Source of the DNA: Halictus rubicundus | Taxonomy: Eukaryota > Arthropoda > Insecta > Hymenoptera > Halictidae | Direction: 5' to 3' | DNA length: 64,000 nucleotides | Assembly: GCF_050948215.1 (NCBI RefSeq) | Contig: NW_027488703.1 | Span: 248,001 to 312,000, forward strand | In this document: in pieces, positions 15,104 to 29,053 of the stretch | How the letters are laid out: each line of letters starts with the position of its first letter | Numbering within the stretch: position 1 is the stretch's first letter | Program-made: the position numbers and the translations under genes | The notes under the pieces: generated by a model | The model's input: only the letters and a program-made list of their open reading frames with translations | What the model was told of the DNA's origin: nothing | Database searches by the model: none

Positions 15104-16842
15104 GCATACGATAGTGGATAGGATAGGATAGAGGATAGGATAGGATAGAGGATAGGATACAGGATTGCATAGGATAGACGATAGGATACGATAGGGGATA
15201 GGATAGGATAGAGTATAGGATTGGATTGAGGATAGGATAGGATAGAGGATAGAATAGGATAGAGAATAGGATAGGATTGAGGATAGGATAGGATAGAGGA
15301 TAGGATAGGATACGATAGAGAATAGGATACTATACATGGTATTATAGGGTAGAGGATAGGATAGGGTAGAGGATAGGATAGGGGATTGGATAGGATAGAG
15401 GATAGGATAGGATAGAGAATAGTATAGGATTGAAGATAGGATAGGATAGAGGATAGGATAGGATAGAGGATGGGATAGATGATTGGATAGGATAGAGGAT
15501 AGGATACGATAGAGGATAGGATAGAATAGAGTACAGGATAGGATAGAGGATAAGATAGGATAGAGGATAGGATAGGATAGAGGATAGGATAGGATAGAGG
15601 ATAGGATAGGCTAGAGGATAGGATACAGGATTGAATAGGATAGACGATAGGATACGATAGGGGATAGGATAGGATAGAGGATAGGATAGGAATGAGTATA
15701 GGATTGGATTGAGGATAGGATAGGATTGAGGATAGGATACAGGATTGGATAGGATAGAGGATAGGATAGGATAGAGCATACGATAGTGGATAGGATAGGA
15801 TAGAGGATAGGATAGGATAGAGGATAGAATAGGATAGAAGATAGGATAGGATAGAGGTTAGGATAGGATAGATGATAGATTAGAGGATTGGATAGGATAG
15901 AGGATAGGATACGATAGAAGATAGGATAGGATAGAGTATATTATTGGATTGAGGATAGGATAGGATAGTGGATAGGATCAGATAGAGGATAGGATAGAAT
16001 AGAGTACAGCATAGGATAGAGGATAAGATAGGATAGAGGATAGGATAGGATAGAGGATAGGATAGGATAGAGGATAGGATAGGATAGAGTGTAGGATAGG
16101 ATAGAGGATAGGATACAGGATTGGAAAGGATAGACGATAGGATACGTTAGGGGATAGGATAGGATAGAGTATAGGATTGGATAGAGGATAGGATAGAGGA
16201 TTGGATAGGATAGAGGATAGGATACGATAGAGGATAGGATAGGGTAGAGGATAGGATAGGATAGAGAATAGGATAGGATAGAGAATAGGATAGGATACAT
16301 GGTATTATAGGGTAGAGGATAGGATAGGATAGAGGATAGGATACAGGATTGCATAGGATAGACGATAGGATACGATAGGGGATAGGATAGGATAGAGTAT
16401 AGGATTGGATTGAGGATAGGATAGGATAGAGGATAGAATGGGATAGAGAATAGGATAGGATAGAGGATAGGATAGGATTGAGGATAGGATAGAGGATTGG
16501 ATAGGATAGAGGATAGGATAGGATAGAGGGTAGGATAGGATAGAGGATAGAATACAGGATTGGATAGGATAGACGATGGGATACGATAGGGGATAGGATA
16601 GGTTAGAGTATAGGATTGGATAGAGGATAGGATAGAGGATTGGATAGGATAGAGGATAGGATACGATAGAGGATAGGATAGGATAGAGGATAGGATAGGA
16701 TAGAGAATAGGATAGGATAGAGGATAGGTTAGGATTGCGGATAGGATAGGATTGAGGAGAGGATAGGATAGAGGATAGGATACGATAGAGGATAGGATAG
16801 GATAGAGGATAGGATAGGATAGAGGATAGGATAGGATAGAGG
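15104..16842 (+). repeat. 4.45-kb higher-order repeat, truncated copy c
   Basis: This stretch is colinear with 10,181 onward at offset 4923 up to about 16.5 kb and then at offset 4752. The shift is 170 bp (ten monomers, including the TATTATTGG to GAGGATAAG string) plus the single A inserted in copy b. The match ends near 16,842, where a run of plain consensus monomers begins. Confidence 0.8.
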
Positions 16843-19800
16843 ATAGGATAGGATAGAGGATAGGATAGGATAGAGGGTAGGATAGGATAGAGGATAGGAT
16901 ACAGGATTGGAAAGGATAGACGATAGGATACGATAGGGGATAGGATAGAGTATAGGATTGGATAGAGGATAGGATAGAGGATTGGATAGGATAGAGGATA
17001 GGATACGATAGAGGATAGGATATGATAGAGGATAGGATAGGATAGAGAAAAGGATAGGATAGAGGATAGGTTAGGATTGAGGATAGGATAGGATTGAGGA
17101 GAGGATAGGATAGAGGATAGGATAGGATAGAGGATAGGATAGGATAGAGGATAGGATAGGGTAGAGGATAGGATAGGATTGAGGAGAGGATAGGATAGAG
17201 GATAGGATAGGATAGAGGATAGGATAGAATAGAGCATACGATAGTGGATAGGATAGGATAGAGGATAGGATAGAGGATAGGATAGGATAGAGGATAGGAT
17301 AGATGATAGGACAGAGGATAGGATAGGATAGGATAGAGGATAGGATAGGATAGAGTACAGGATAGGATAGACAATAAGATAGGATAGAGGATAGGATAGG
17401 ATAGAGGATAGGATAGGATAGAGGATAGGATAGGATAGAGGGTAGGATAGGATAGAGGATAGGATACAGGATGGGTAGGATAGACGATAGGATACGATAG
17501 GGGATAGGATAGGTTAGAGTATAGGATTGGATAGAGGATAGGATAGAGGATTGGATAGGATAGAGGATAGGATACGATAGAGGATAGGATAGGATAGAGG
17601 ATAGGATAGGATAGAGAATAGGATAGGATAGAGGATAGGTTAGGATTGAGGATAGGATAGGATTGAGGAGAGGATAGGATAGAGGATAGGATAGGATAGA
17701 GGATAGGATAGGATAGAGGATAGGATAGGATAGAGGATAGGATAGGATAGGATAGAGAATAGGATAGGATAGAGAATAGGATAGGATACATGGTATTATA
17801 GGGTAGAGGATAGGATAGGGTAGAGGATAGGATATTGGATTGGATAGGATAGACGATAGGATAGAATAGAGCATACGATAGTGGATAGGATAGGATAGAG
17901 GATAGGATAGGATGCAGAATAGTATAGGATTGAAGATAGGATAGGATAGAGGATAGGATAGGATAGAGGATAGGATTGAGGATTGGATAGGATAGAGGAT
18001 AGGATACGATTGAGGATAGGATAGGATAGAGTATATTATTGGATTGAGGATAGGATAGGATAGTGGATAGGATAAGATAAAGGATAGGATAGAATAGAGT
18101 ACAGGATAGGATAGAGGATAAGATAGGATAGAGGATAGGATAGGATAGAGGATAGGATAGGCTAGAGGATAGGATACAGGATTGGATAGGATAGACGATA
18201 GGATAGGATAGAGGATAGGATAGGAATGAGTATAGGATTGGATTGAGGATAGGATAGGATTGAGGATAGGATACAGGATTGGATAGGATAGAGGATAGGA
18301 TAGGATAGAGCATACGATAGTGGATAGGATAGGATAGAGGATAGGATATGATAGAGGATGGGATACGATAGAAGATAGGATAGGATAGAGTATATAATTG
18401 GATTGAGGATAGGATAGGATAGTGGATAGGATAAGATAGAGGATAGGATAGAATAGAGTACAGGATAGGATAGAGGATAAGATAGGATAGAGGATAGGAT
18501 AGGATAGAGGATAGGATACGATAGAGGATAGGATAGGATAGAGGATAGGATAGGATAGAGGATAGGATAGGATAGAGGATAGGATACGATTGAGGATAGG
18601 ATAGGATAGAGTATATTATTGGATTGAGGATAGGATAGGATAGTGGATATGATAAGATAAAGGATAGGATAGAATAGAGTACAGGATAGGATAAGAGGAT
18701 AAGATAGGATAGAGGATAGGATAGGATAGAGGATAGGATAGGCTAGAGGATAGGATACAGGATTGGATAGGATAGACGATAGGATACGATAGGGGATAGG
18801 ATAGGATAGAGGATAGGATAGGATAGAGGATAGGATAGGATAGGATAGAGAATAGGATAGGATAGAGAATTGGATAGGATACATGGTATTATAGGGTAGA
18901 GGATAGGATAGGGTAGAGGATAGGATAGGATAGGATAGAGAATAGGATAGGATAGAGAATAGGATAGGATACATGGTATTATAGGGTAGAGGATAGGATA
19001 GGGTAGAAGATAGGATATTGGATTGGATAGGATAGAGGATAGGATAGAATAGAGCATACGATAGTGGATAGGATAGGATAGAGGATAGGGTAGGATAGAG
19101 GATAGGATACAGGATTGCATAGGATAGACGATAGGATACGATAGGGGATAGGATAGGATAGAGTATAGGATTGGATTGAGGATAGGATAGGATAGAGGAT
19201 AGAATAGGATAGAGAATAGGATAGGATAGAAGATAGGATAGGATAGAGGATAGGATAGGATAGATGATAGGATAGAGGATTTTATAGGATAGAGGATAGG
19301 ATACGATAGAAGATAGGATAGGATAGAGTATATTATTGGATTGAGGATAGGATAGGATAGTGGATAGGATAAGATAGAGGATAGGATAGAATAGAGTACA
19401 GGATAGGATAGAGGATAAGATAGGATAGAGGATAGGATAGGATAGAGGATAGGATAGGATAGAGGATAGGATAGGATAGAGGGTAGGATAGGATAGAGGA
19501 TAGGATACAGGATTGGAAAGGATAGACGATAGGATACGATAGGGGATAGGATAGGATAGAGTATAGGATTGGATAGAGGATAGGATAGAGGATTGGATAC
19601 GATAGAGGATAGGATAGGATAGAGGATAGGATAGGATAGAGAAAAGGATAGGATAGAGGATAGGTTAGGATTGAGGATAGGATAGGATTGAGGAGAGGAT
19701 AGGATAGAGGATAGGATAGGATAGAGGATAGGATAGGATAGAGGATAGGATAGGATAGAGGATAGGATAGGACAGGATAGAGAATAGGATAGGATAGAGA

Positions 19801-22800
19801 ATAGGATAGGATACATGGTATTATAGGGTAGAGGATAGGATAGGGTAGAGGATAGGATATTGGATTGGATAGGATAGAGGATAGGATAGAATAGAGCATA
19901 CGATAGTGGATAGGATAGGATAGAGGATAGGATAGGATAGAGGATAGGATACAGGATTGCATAGGATAGACGATAGGATACGATAGGGGATAGGATAGGA
20001 TAGAGTATAGGATTGGATTGAGGATAGGATAGGATAGAGGATAGAATAGGATAGAGAATAGGATAGGATTGAGGATAGGATAGGATAGAGGATAGGATAG
20101 TATAGAGGATAGGATAGGATAGAGGATAGGATAGATGATAGGATAGAGGATAGGATAGGATAGGATAGGATAGGATAGAGGATAGGATAGGATAGAGTAC
20201 AGGATAGGATAGAGGATAAGATAGGATAGAGGATAGGATAGGATAGAGGATAGGATAGGATAGAGGATAGGATAGGATAGAGGGTAGGATAGGATAGAGG
20301 ATATGCTACAGGATGGGTAGGATAGACGATAGGATACGATAGGGGATAGGATAGGTTAGAGTATAGGATTGGATAGAGGATAGGATAGAGGATTGGATAG
20401 GATAGAGGATAGGATACGATAGAGGATAGGATAGGATAGAGGATAGGATAGGATAGAGAATAGGATAGGATAGAGGATAGGTTAGGATTGAGGATAGGAT
20501 AGGATTGAGGAGAGGATAGGATAGAGGATAGGATAGGATAGAGGATAGGATAGGATAGAGGATAGGATAGGATAGAGGATAGGATAGGATAGGATAGAGA
20601 ATAGGATAGGATAGAGAATAGGATAGGATACATGGTATTATAGGGTAGAGGATAGGATAGGGTAGAGGATAGGATATTGGATTGGATAGGATAGAGTATA
20701 GGATAGAATAGAGGGTAGGATAGGATAGAGGATAGGATACAGGATTGGAAAGGATAGACGATAGGATACGATAGGGGATACGATAGGATAGAGTATAGGA
20801 TTGGATAGAGGATAGGATGGAGGATTGGATAGGATACAGGATAGGATACGATAGAGGATAGGATAGGATAGAGGATAGGATAGGATAGAGAAAAGGATAG
20901 GATAGAGGATAGGTTAGGATTGAGGATAGGATAGGATTGAGGAGAGGATAGGATAGAGGATAGGATAGGATAGAGGATAGGATAGGATAGAGGATAGGAT
21001 AGGATAGAGGATAGGATAGGATAGGATAGGATAGAGAATAGGATAGGATAGAGAATAGGATAGGATACATGGTATTATAGGGTAGAGGATAGGATAGGGT
21101 AGAGCATACGATAGTGGATAGGATAGGATAGAGGATAGGATAGGATAGAGGATAGGATACAGGATTGCATAGGATAGACGATAGGATACGATAGGGGATA
21201 GGATAGGATAGAGTATAGGATTGGATTGAGGATAGGATAGGATAGAGGATAGAATAGGATAGAGAATAGGATAGGATTGAGGATAGGATAGGATAGAGGA
21301 TAGGATAGGATACGATAGAGAATAGGATAGTATACATGGTATTATAGGGTAGAGGATAGGATAGGGTAGAGGATAGGATAGGGGATTGGATAGGATAGAG
21401 GATAGGATAGGATAGAGAATAGTATAGGATTGAAGATAGGATAGGATAGAGGATAGGATAGGATAGAGGATAGGATAGGATAGAGGATAGGATAGGATAG
21501 AGGATAGGATAGGATAGGATAGAGAATAGGATAGGATAGAGAATAGGATAGGATACATGGTATTATAGGGTAGAGGATAGGATAGGGTAGAGCATACGAT
21601 AGTGGATAGGATAGGATAGAGGATAGGATAGGATAGAGGATAGGATACAGGATTGCATAGGATAGACGATAGGATACGATAGGGGATAGGATAGGATAGA
21701 GTATAGGATTGGATTGAGGATAGGATAGGATAGAGGATAGAATAGGATAGAGAATAGGATAGGATTGAGGATAGGATAGGATAGAGGATAGGATAGGATA
21801 CGATAGAGAATAGGATACTATACATGGTATTATAGGGTAGAGGATAGGATAGGGTAGAGGATAGGATAGGGGATTGGATAGGATAGAGGATAGGATAGGA
21901 TAGAGAATAGTATAGGATTGAAGATAGGATAGGATAGAGGATAGGATAGGATAGAGGATGGGATAGATGATTGGATAGGATAGAGGATAGGATACGATAG
22001 AGGATAGGATAGAATAGAGTACAGGATAGGATAGAGGATAAGATAGGATAGAGGATAGGATAGGATAGAGGATAGGATAGGATAGAGGATAGGATAGGCT
22101 AGAGGATAGGATACAGGATTGAATAGGATAGACGATAGGATACGATAGGGGATAGGATAGGATAGAGGATAGGATAGGAATGAGTATAGGATTGGATTGA
22201 GGATAGGATAGGATTGAGGATAGGATACAGGATTGGATAGGATAGAGGATAGGATAGGATAGAGCATACGATAGTGGATAGGATAGGATAGAGGATAGGA
22301 TAGGATAGAGGATAGAATAGGATAGAAGATAGGATAGGATAGAGGTTAGGATAGGATAGATGATAGATTAGAGGATTGGATAGGATAGAGGATAGGATAC
22401 GATAGAAGATAGGATAGGATAGAGTATATTATTGGATTGAGGATAGGATAGGATAGTGGATAGGATCAGATAGAGGATAGGATAGAATAGAGTACAGCAT
22501 AGGATAGAGGATAAGATAGGATAGAGGATAGGATAGGATAGAGGATAGGATAGGATAGAGGATAGGATAGGATAGAGTGTAGGATAGGATAGAGGATAGG
22601 ATACAGGATTGGAAAGGATAGACGATAGGATACGTTAGGGGATAGGATAGGATAGAGTATAGGATTGGATAGAGGATAGGATAGAGGATTGGATAGGATA
22701 GAGGATAGGATACGATAGAGGATAGGATAGGGTAGAGGATAGGATAGGATAGAGAATAGGATAGGATAGAGAATAGGATAGGATACATGGTATTATAGGG

Positions 22801-23760
22801 TAGAGGATAGGATAGGATAGAGGATAGGATACAGGATTGCATAGGATAGACGATAGGATACGATAGGGGATAGGATAGGATAGAGTATAGGATTGGATTG
22901 AGGATAGGATAGGATAGAGGATAGAATGGGATAGAGAATAGGATAGGATAGAGGATAGGATAGGATTGAGGATAGGATAGAGGATTGGATAGGATAGAGG
23001 ATAGGATAGGATAGAGGGTAGGATAGGATAGAGGATAGAATACAGGATTGGATAGGATAGACGATGGGATACGATAGGGGATAGGATAGGTTAGAGTATA
23101 GGATTGGATAGAGGATAGGATAGAGGATTGGATAGGATAGAGGATAGGATACGATAGAGGATAGGATAGGATAGAGGATAGGATAGGATAGAGAATAGGA
23201 TAGGATAGAGGATAGGTTAGGATTGCGGATAGGATAGGATTGAGGAGAGGATAGGATAGAGGATAGGATACGATAGAGGATAGGATAGGATAGAGGATAG
23301 GATAGGATAGAGGATAGGATAGGATAGAGGATAGGATAGGATAGAGGATAGGATAGGATAGAGGGTAGGATAGGATAGAGGATAGGATACAGGATTGGAA
23401 AGGATAGACGATAGGATACGATAGGGGATAGGATAGAGTATAGGATTGGATAGAGGATAGGATAGAGGATTGGATAGGATAGAGGATAGGATACGATAGA
23501 GGATAGGATATGATAGAGGATAGGATAGGATAGAGAAAAGGATAGGATAGAGGATAGGTTAGGATTGAGGATAGGATAGGATTGAGGAGAGGATAGGATA
23601 GAGGATAGGATAGGATAGAGGATAGGATAGGATAGAGGATAGGATAGGGTAGAGGATAGGATAGGATTGAGGAGAGGATAGGATAGAGGATAGGATAGGA
23701 TAGAGGATAGGATAGAATAGAGCATACGATAGTGGATAGGATAGGATAGAGGATAGGATA

Positions 23761-23930
23761 CAGGATTGCATAGGATAGACGATAGGATACGATAGGGGAT
23801 AGGATAGGATAGAGTATAGGATTGGATTGAGGATAGGATAGGATAGAGGATAGAATAGGATAGAGAATAGGATAGGATTGAGGATAGGATAGGATAGAGG
23901 ATAGGATAGGATAGAGGATAGGATAGGATA
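23761..23930 (+). repeat. Ten-monomer block absent from copy 1 of the 6.5-kb duplication
   Basis: The block begins CAGGATTGCATAGG, continues through GACGATAGG, GGGGATAGG, GAGTATAGG and GAGAATAGG variants and then plain consensus monomers. It totals exactly 170 bp. The corresponding point in copy 1 is 17,272/17,273. The same string occurs near 26,108, 27,999 and 31,301, so loss from copy 1 is more likely than gain here. Confidence 0.8.
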
Positions 23931-24492
23931 GAGGATAGGATAGGATAGAGGATAGGATAGATGATAGGACAGAGGATAGGATAGGATAGGATAGAGGATA
24001 GGATAGGATAGAGTACAGGATAGGATAGACAATAAGATAGGATAGAGGATAGGATAGGATAGAGGATAGGATAGGATAGAGGATAGGATAGGATAGAGGG
24101 TAGGATAGGATAGAGGATAGGATACAGGATGGGTAGGATAGACGATAGGATACGATAGGGGATAGGATAGGTTAGAGTATAGGATTGGATAGAGGATAGG
24201 ATAGAGGATTGGATAGGATAGAGGATAGGATACGATAGAGGATAGGATAGGATAGAGGATAGGATAGGATAGAGAATAGGATAGGATAGAGGATAGGTTA
24301 GGATTGAGGATAGGATAGGATTGAGGAGAGGATAGGATAGAGGATAGGATAGGATAGAGGATAGGATAGGATAGAGGATAGGATAGGATAGAGGATAGGA
24401 TAGGATAGGATAGAGAATAGGATAGGATAGAGAATAGGATAGGATACATGGTATTATAGGGTAGAGGATAGGATAGGGTAGAGGATAGGATA

Positions 24493-24526
24493 GAGAATAG
24501 GATAGGATACATGGTATTATAGGGTA
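24493..24526 (+). repeat. 34-bp two-monomer replacement (conversion-like patch)
   Basis: In copy 1 (17,835-17,868) and in a related copy (29,683-29,716) the two monomers here are TTGGATTGGATAGGATA and GACGATAGGATAGAATA. At 24,493 they are GAGAATAGGATAGGATA and CATGGTATTATAGGGTA, the same pair found 63 bp upstream at 24,430-24,463. Flanks on both sides stay colinear and the length is unchanged. This looks like an in-register copy of two neighbouring monomers. Confidence 0.8.
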
Positions 24527-25278
24527 GAGCATACGATAGTGGATAGGATAGGATAGAGGATAGGATAGGATGCAGAATAGTATAGGATTGAAGATAGGAT
24601 AGGATAGAGGATAGGATAGGATAGAGGATAGGATTGAGGATTGGATAGGATAGAGGATAGGATACGATTGAGGATAGGATAGGATAGAGTATATTATTGG
24701 ATTGAGGATAGGATAGGATAGTGGATAGGATAAGATAAAGGATAGGATAGAATAGAGTACAGGATAGGATAGAGGATAAGATAGGATAGAGGATAGGATA
24801 GGATAGAGGATAGGATAGGCTAGAGGATAGGATACAGGATTGGATAGGATAGACGATAGGATAGGATAGAGGATAGGATAGGAATGAGTATAGGATTGGA
24901 TTGAGGATAGGATAGGATTGAGGATAGGATACAGGATTGGATAGGATAGAGGATAGGATAGGATAGAGCATACGATAGTGGAAAGGATAGGATAGAGGAT
25001 AGGATATGATAGAGGATGGGATACGATAGAAGATAGGATAGGATAGAGTATATAATTGGATTGAGGATAGGATAGGATAGTGGATAGGATAAGATAGAGG
25101 ATAGGATAGAATAGAGTACAGGATAGGATAGAGGATAAGATAGGATAGAGGATAGGATAGGATAGAGGATAGGATAGGATAGAGGATAGGATAGGATAGA
25201 GGGTAGGATAGGATAGAGGATAGGATACAGGATTGGAAAGGATAGACGATAGGATACGATAGGGGATAGGATAGGATA

Positions 25279-27164
25279 GAGTATAGGATAGGATAGGATA
25301 GGATAGAGGATAGGATAGGATAGAGGATAGGATAGGATAGGATAGAGAATAGGATAGGATAGAGAATAGGATAGGATAGAGAATAGGATAGGATAGAGAA
25401 TAGGATAGGATACATGGTATTATAGGGTAGAGGATAGGATAGGGTAGAGGATAGGATATTGGATTGGATAGGGTAGAGGATAGGATATTGGATTGGATAG
25501 GATAGAGGATGGGATAGAATAGAGCATACGATAGTGGATAGGATAGGATAGAGGATAGGATAGGATAGAGGATAGGATAGGATAGAGGATAGGATAGGAT
25601 AGAGGGTAGGATAGGATAGAGGATAGGATACAGGATTGGAAAGGATAGACGATAGGATACGATAGGGGATTGGATAGGATAGAGGATAGGATACAATAGA
25701 GCATACGATAGTGGATAGGATAGGATAGAGGATAGGATAGGATAGAGGATAGGATAGGATAGATAGGATAGGATAGAGGATAGGATAGGATAGTGGGTAG
25801 GATAGGATAGAGGATAGGATACAGGATTGGAAAGGATAAACGATAGGATACGATAGGGGATAGGATAGGATAGAGTATAGGATTGGATAGAGGATAGGAT
25901 AGAGGATTGGATAGGATAGAGGATAGGATACGATAGAGGATAGGATATGATACATGGTATTATAGGGTAGAGGATAGGATAGGGTAGAGGATAGGATATT
26001 GGATTGGATAGGATAGAGGATAGGATAGAATAGAGCATACGATAGTGGATAGGATAGGATAGAGGATAGGATAGGATAGAGGATAGGATAGGATAGAGGA
26101 TAGGATACAGGATTGCATAGGATAGACGATAGGATACGATAGGGGATAGGATAGGATAGAGTATAGGATTGGATTGAGGATAGGATAGGATAGAGGATAG
26201 AATAGGATAGAGAATAGGATAGGATTGAGGATAGGATAGGATAGAGGATAGGATAGGATAGAGGATAGGATAGATGATAGGATAGAGGATAGGATAGGAT
26301 AGGACAGAGGATAGGATAGGATAGAGTACAGGATAGGATAGAGGATAAGATAGGATAGAGGATAGGATAGGATAGAGGATAGGATAGGATAGAGGATAGG
26401 ATAGGATAGAGGGTAGGATAGGATAGAGGATAGGATACAGGATGGGTAGGATAGACGATAGGATACGATAGGGGATAGGATAGGTTAGAGTATAGGATTG
26501 GATAGAGGATAGGATAGAGGATTGGATAGGATAGAGGATAGGATACGATAGAGGATAGGATAGGATAGAGGATAGGATAGGATAGAGAATAGGATAGGAT
26601 AGAGGATAGGTTAGGATTGAGGATAGGATAGGATTGAGGAGAGGATAGGATAGAGGATAGGATAGGATAGAGGATAGGATAGGATAGAGGATAGGATAGG
26701 ATAGGATAGAGAATAGGATAGGATAGAGAATAGGATAGGATACATGGTATTATAGGGTAGAGGATAGGATAGGGTAGAGGATAGGATATTGGATTGGATA
26801 GGATAGAGGATAGGATAGAATAGAGCATACGATAGTGGATAGGATAGGATAGAGGATAGGATAGGATGGAGAATAGTATAGGATTGAAGATAGGATAGGA
26901 TAGAGGATAGGATAGGATAGAGGATAGGATTGAGGATTGGATAGGATAGAGGATAGGATACGATTGAGGATAGGATAGGATAGAGTATATTATTGGATTG
27001 AGGATAGGATAGGATAGTGGATGGGATAAGATAAAGGATAGGATAGAATAGAGTACAGGATAGGATAGAGGATAAGATAGGATAGAGGATAGGATAGGAT
27101 AGAGGATAGGATAGGCTAGAGGATAGGATACAGGATTGGATACGATAGACGATAGGATAGGATA
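25279..27164 (+). repeat. 1.89-kb repeat unit, copy 1
   Basis: The unit starts at a GAGTATAGGATAGG monomer followed by extra GGATA pentamers, and the same start recurs 1,886 bp on at 27,165. Internal landmarks include GATATTGG twice in succession near 25,456-25,495, the GTGGGTAGG monomer near 25,795, GGATGGAGAATAG at 26,864 and GGCTAGAGG at 27,114. A 3 bp deletion near 25,760 shortens one monomer to 14 bp, an exception to the whole-monomer indel rule. Confidence 0.83.
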
Positions 27165-29053
27165 GAGTATAGGATAGGATAGGATAGGATAGAGGATAGG
27201 ATAGGATAGAGGATAGGATAGGATAGGATAGAGAATAGGATAGGATAGAGAATAGGATAGGATAGAGAATAGGATAGGATAGAGAATAGGATAGGATACA
27301 TATTATTATAGGGTAGAGGATAGGATAGGGTAGAGGATAGGATATTGGATTGGATAGGGTAGAGGATAGGATATTGGATTGGATAGGATAGAGGATGGGA
27401 TAGAATAGAGCATACGATAGTGGATAGGATAGGATAGAGGATAGGATAGGATAGAGGATAGGATAGGATAGAGGATAGGATAGGATAGAGGGTAGGATAG
27501 GATAGAGGATAGGATACAGGATTGGAAAGGATAGACGATAGGATACGATAGGGGATTGGATAGGATAGAGGATAGGATAGAATAGAGCATACGATAGTGG
27601 ATAGGATAGGATAGAGGATAGGATAGGATAGAGGATAGGATAGGATAGAGGATAGGATAGGATAGAGGATAGGATAGGATAGTGGGTAGGATAGGATAGA
27701 GGATAGGATACAGGATTGGAAAGGATAAACGATAGGATACGATAGGGGATAGGATAGGATAGAGTATAGGATTGGATAGAGGATAGGATAGAGGATTGGA
27801 TAGGATAGAGGATAGGATACGATAGAGGATAGGATATGATACATGGTATTATAGGGTAGAGGATAGGATAGGGTAGAGGATAGGATATTGGATTGGATAG
27901 GATAGAGGATAGGATAGAATAGAGCATACGATAGTGGATAGGATAGGATAGAGGATAGGATAGGATAGAGGATAGGATAGGATAGAGGATAGGATACAGG
28001 ATTGCATAGGATAGACGATAGGATACGATAGGGGATAGGATAGGATAGAGTATAGGATTGGATTGAGGATAGGATAGGATAGAGGATAGAATAGGATAGA
28101 GAATAGGATAGGATTGAGGATAGGATAGGATAGAGGATAGGATAGGATAGAGGATAGGATAGATGATAGGATAGAGGATAGGATAGGATAGGATAGAGGA
28201 TAGGATAGGATAGAGTACAGGATAGGATAGAGGATAAGATAGGATAGAGGATAGGATAGGATAGAGGATAGGATAGGATAGAGGATAGGATAGGATAGAG
28301 GGTAGGATAGGATAGAGGATAGGATACAGGATGGGTAGGATAGACGATAGGATACGATAGGGGATAGGATAGGTTAGAGTATAGGATTGGATAGAGGATA
28401 GGATAGAGGATTGGATAGGATAGAGGATAGGATACGATAGAGGATAGGATAGGATAGAGGATAGGATAGGATAGAGAATAGGATAGGATAGAGGATAGGT
28501 TAGGATTGAGGATAGGATAGGATTGAGGAGAGGATAGGATAGAGGATAGGATAGGATAGAGGATAGGATAGGATAGAGGATAGGATAGGATAGGATAGAG
28601 AATAGGATAGGATAGAGAATAGGATAGGATACATGGTATTATAGGGTAGAGGATAGGATAGGGTAGAGGATAGGATATTGGATTGGATAGGATAGAGGAT
28701 AGGATAGAATAGAGCATACGATAGTGGATAGGATAGGATAGAGGATAGGATAGGATGGAGAATAGTATAGGATTGAAGATAGGATAGGATAGAGGATAGG
28801 ATAGGATAGAGGATAGGATTGAGGATTGGATAGGATAGAGGATAGGATACGATTGAGGATAGGATAGGATAGAGTATATTATTGGATTGAGGATAGGATA
28901 GGATAGTGGATGGGATAAGATAAAGGATAGGATAGAATAGAGTACAGGATAGGATAGAGGATAAGATAGGATAGAGGATAGGATAGGATAGAGGATAGGA
29001 TAGGCTAGAGGATAGGATACAGGATTGGATACGATAGACGATAGGATAGGATA
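27165..29053 (+). repeat. 1.89-kb repeat unit, copy 2
   Basis: This copy is tandem to copy 1 at offset 1886, then 1889 after the 3 bp difference. GGATGGAG lies at 28,753 and GGCTAG at 29,003. It carries CATATTATTATAG near 27,300 where the other copies have CATGGTATTATAG. At 29,054 it leaves the repeat register and passes into sequence resembling 24,867-25,278. Confidence 0.82.

Larger units (their letters stand above)
12005..18492 (+). repeat. 6.5-kb tandem duplication, copy 1
   Basis: Everything from about 12,005 to 18,492 is repeated immediately downstream at offset 6488, changing to 6658 after 17,272. Matching landmarks include the one-base insertion AAGAGG (12205 and 18693), the GCATACGATAG landmarks near 14,616 and 15,104, and the GATGGG monomer near 16,575. 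This copy spans parts of the older 4.45 kb repeats, so the duplication came after them. It lacks ten monomers (170 bp) at 17,272/17,273 that copy 2 keeps at 23,761-23,930. Confidence 0.88.
18493..25150 (+). repeat. 6.5-kb tandem duplication, copy 2
   Basis: Second tandem copy, about 6,658 bp long. It is nearly identical by eye to copy 1 apart from three differences. These are the 170 bp block at 23,761-23,930, a 34 bp two-monomer replacement at 24,493-24,526, and a substitution giving GTGGAAAGG near 24,980. The high identity suggests the most recent multi-kilobase duplication in the left half. The copy ends where copy 1 runs into copy 2 (about 18,493) and this one instead runs into consensus monomers (about 25,151). 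Confidence 0.88.
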
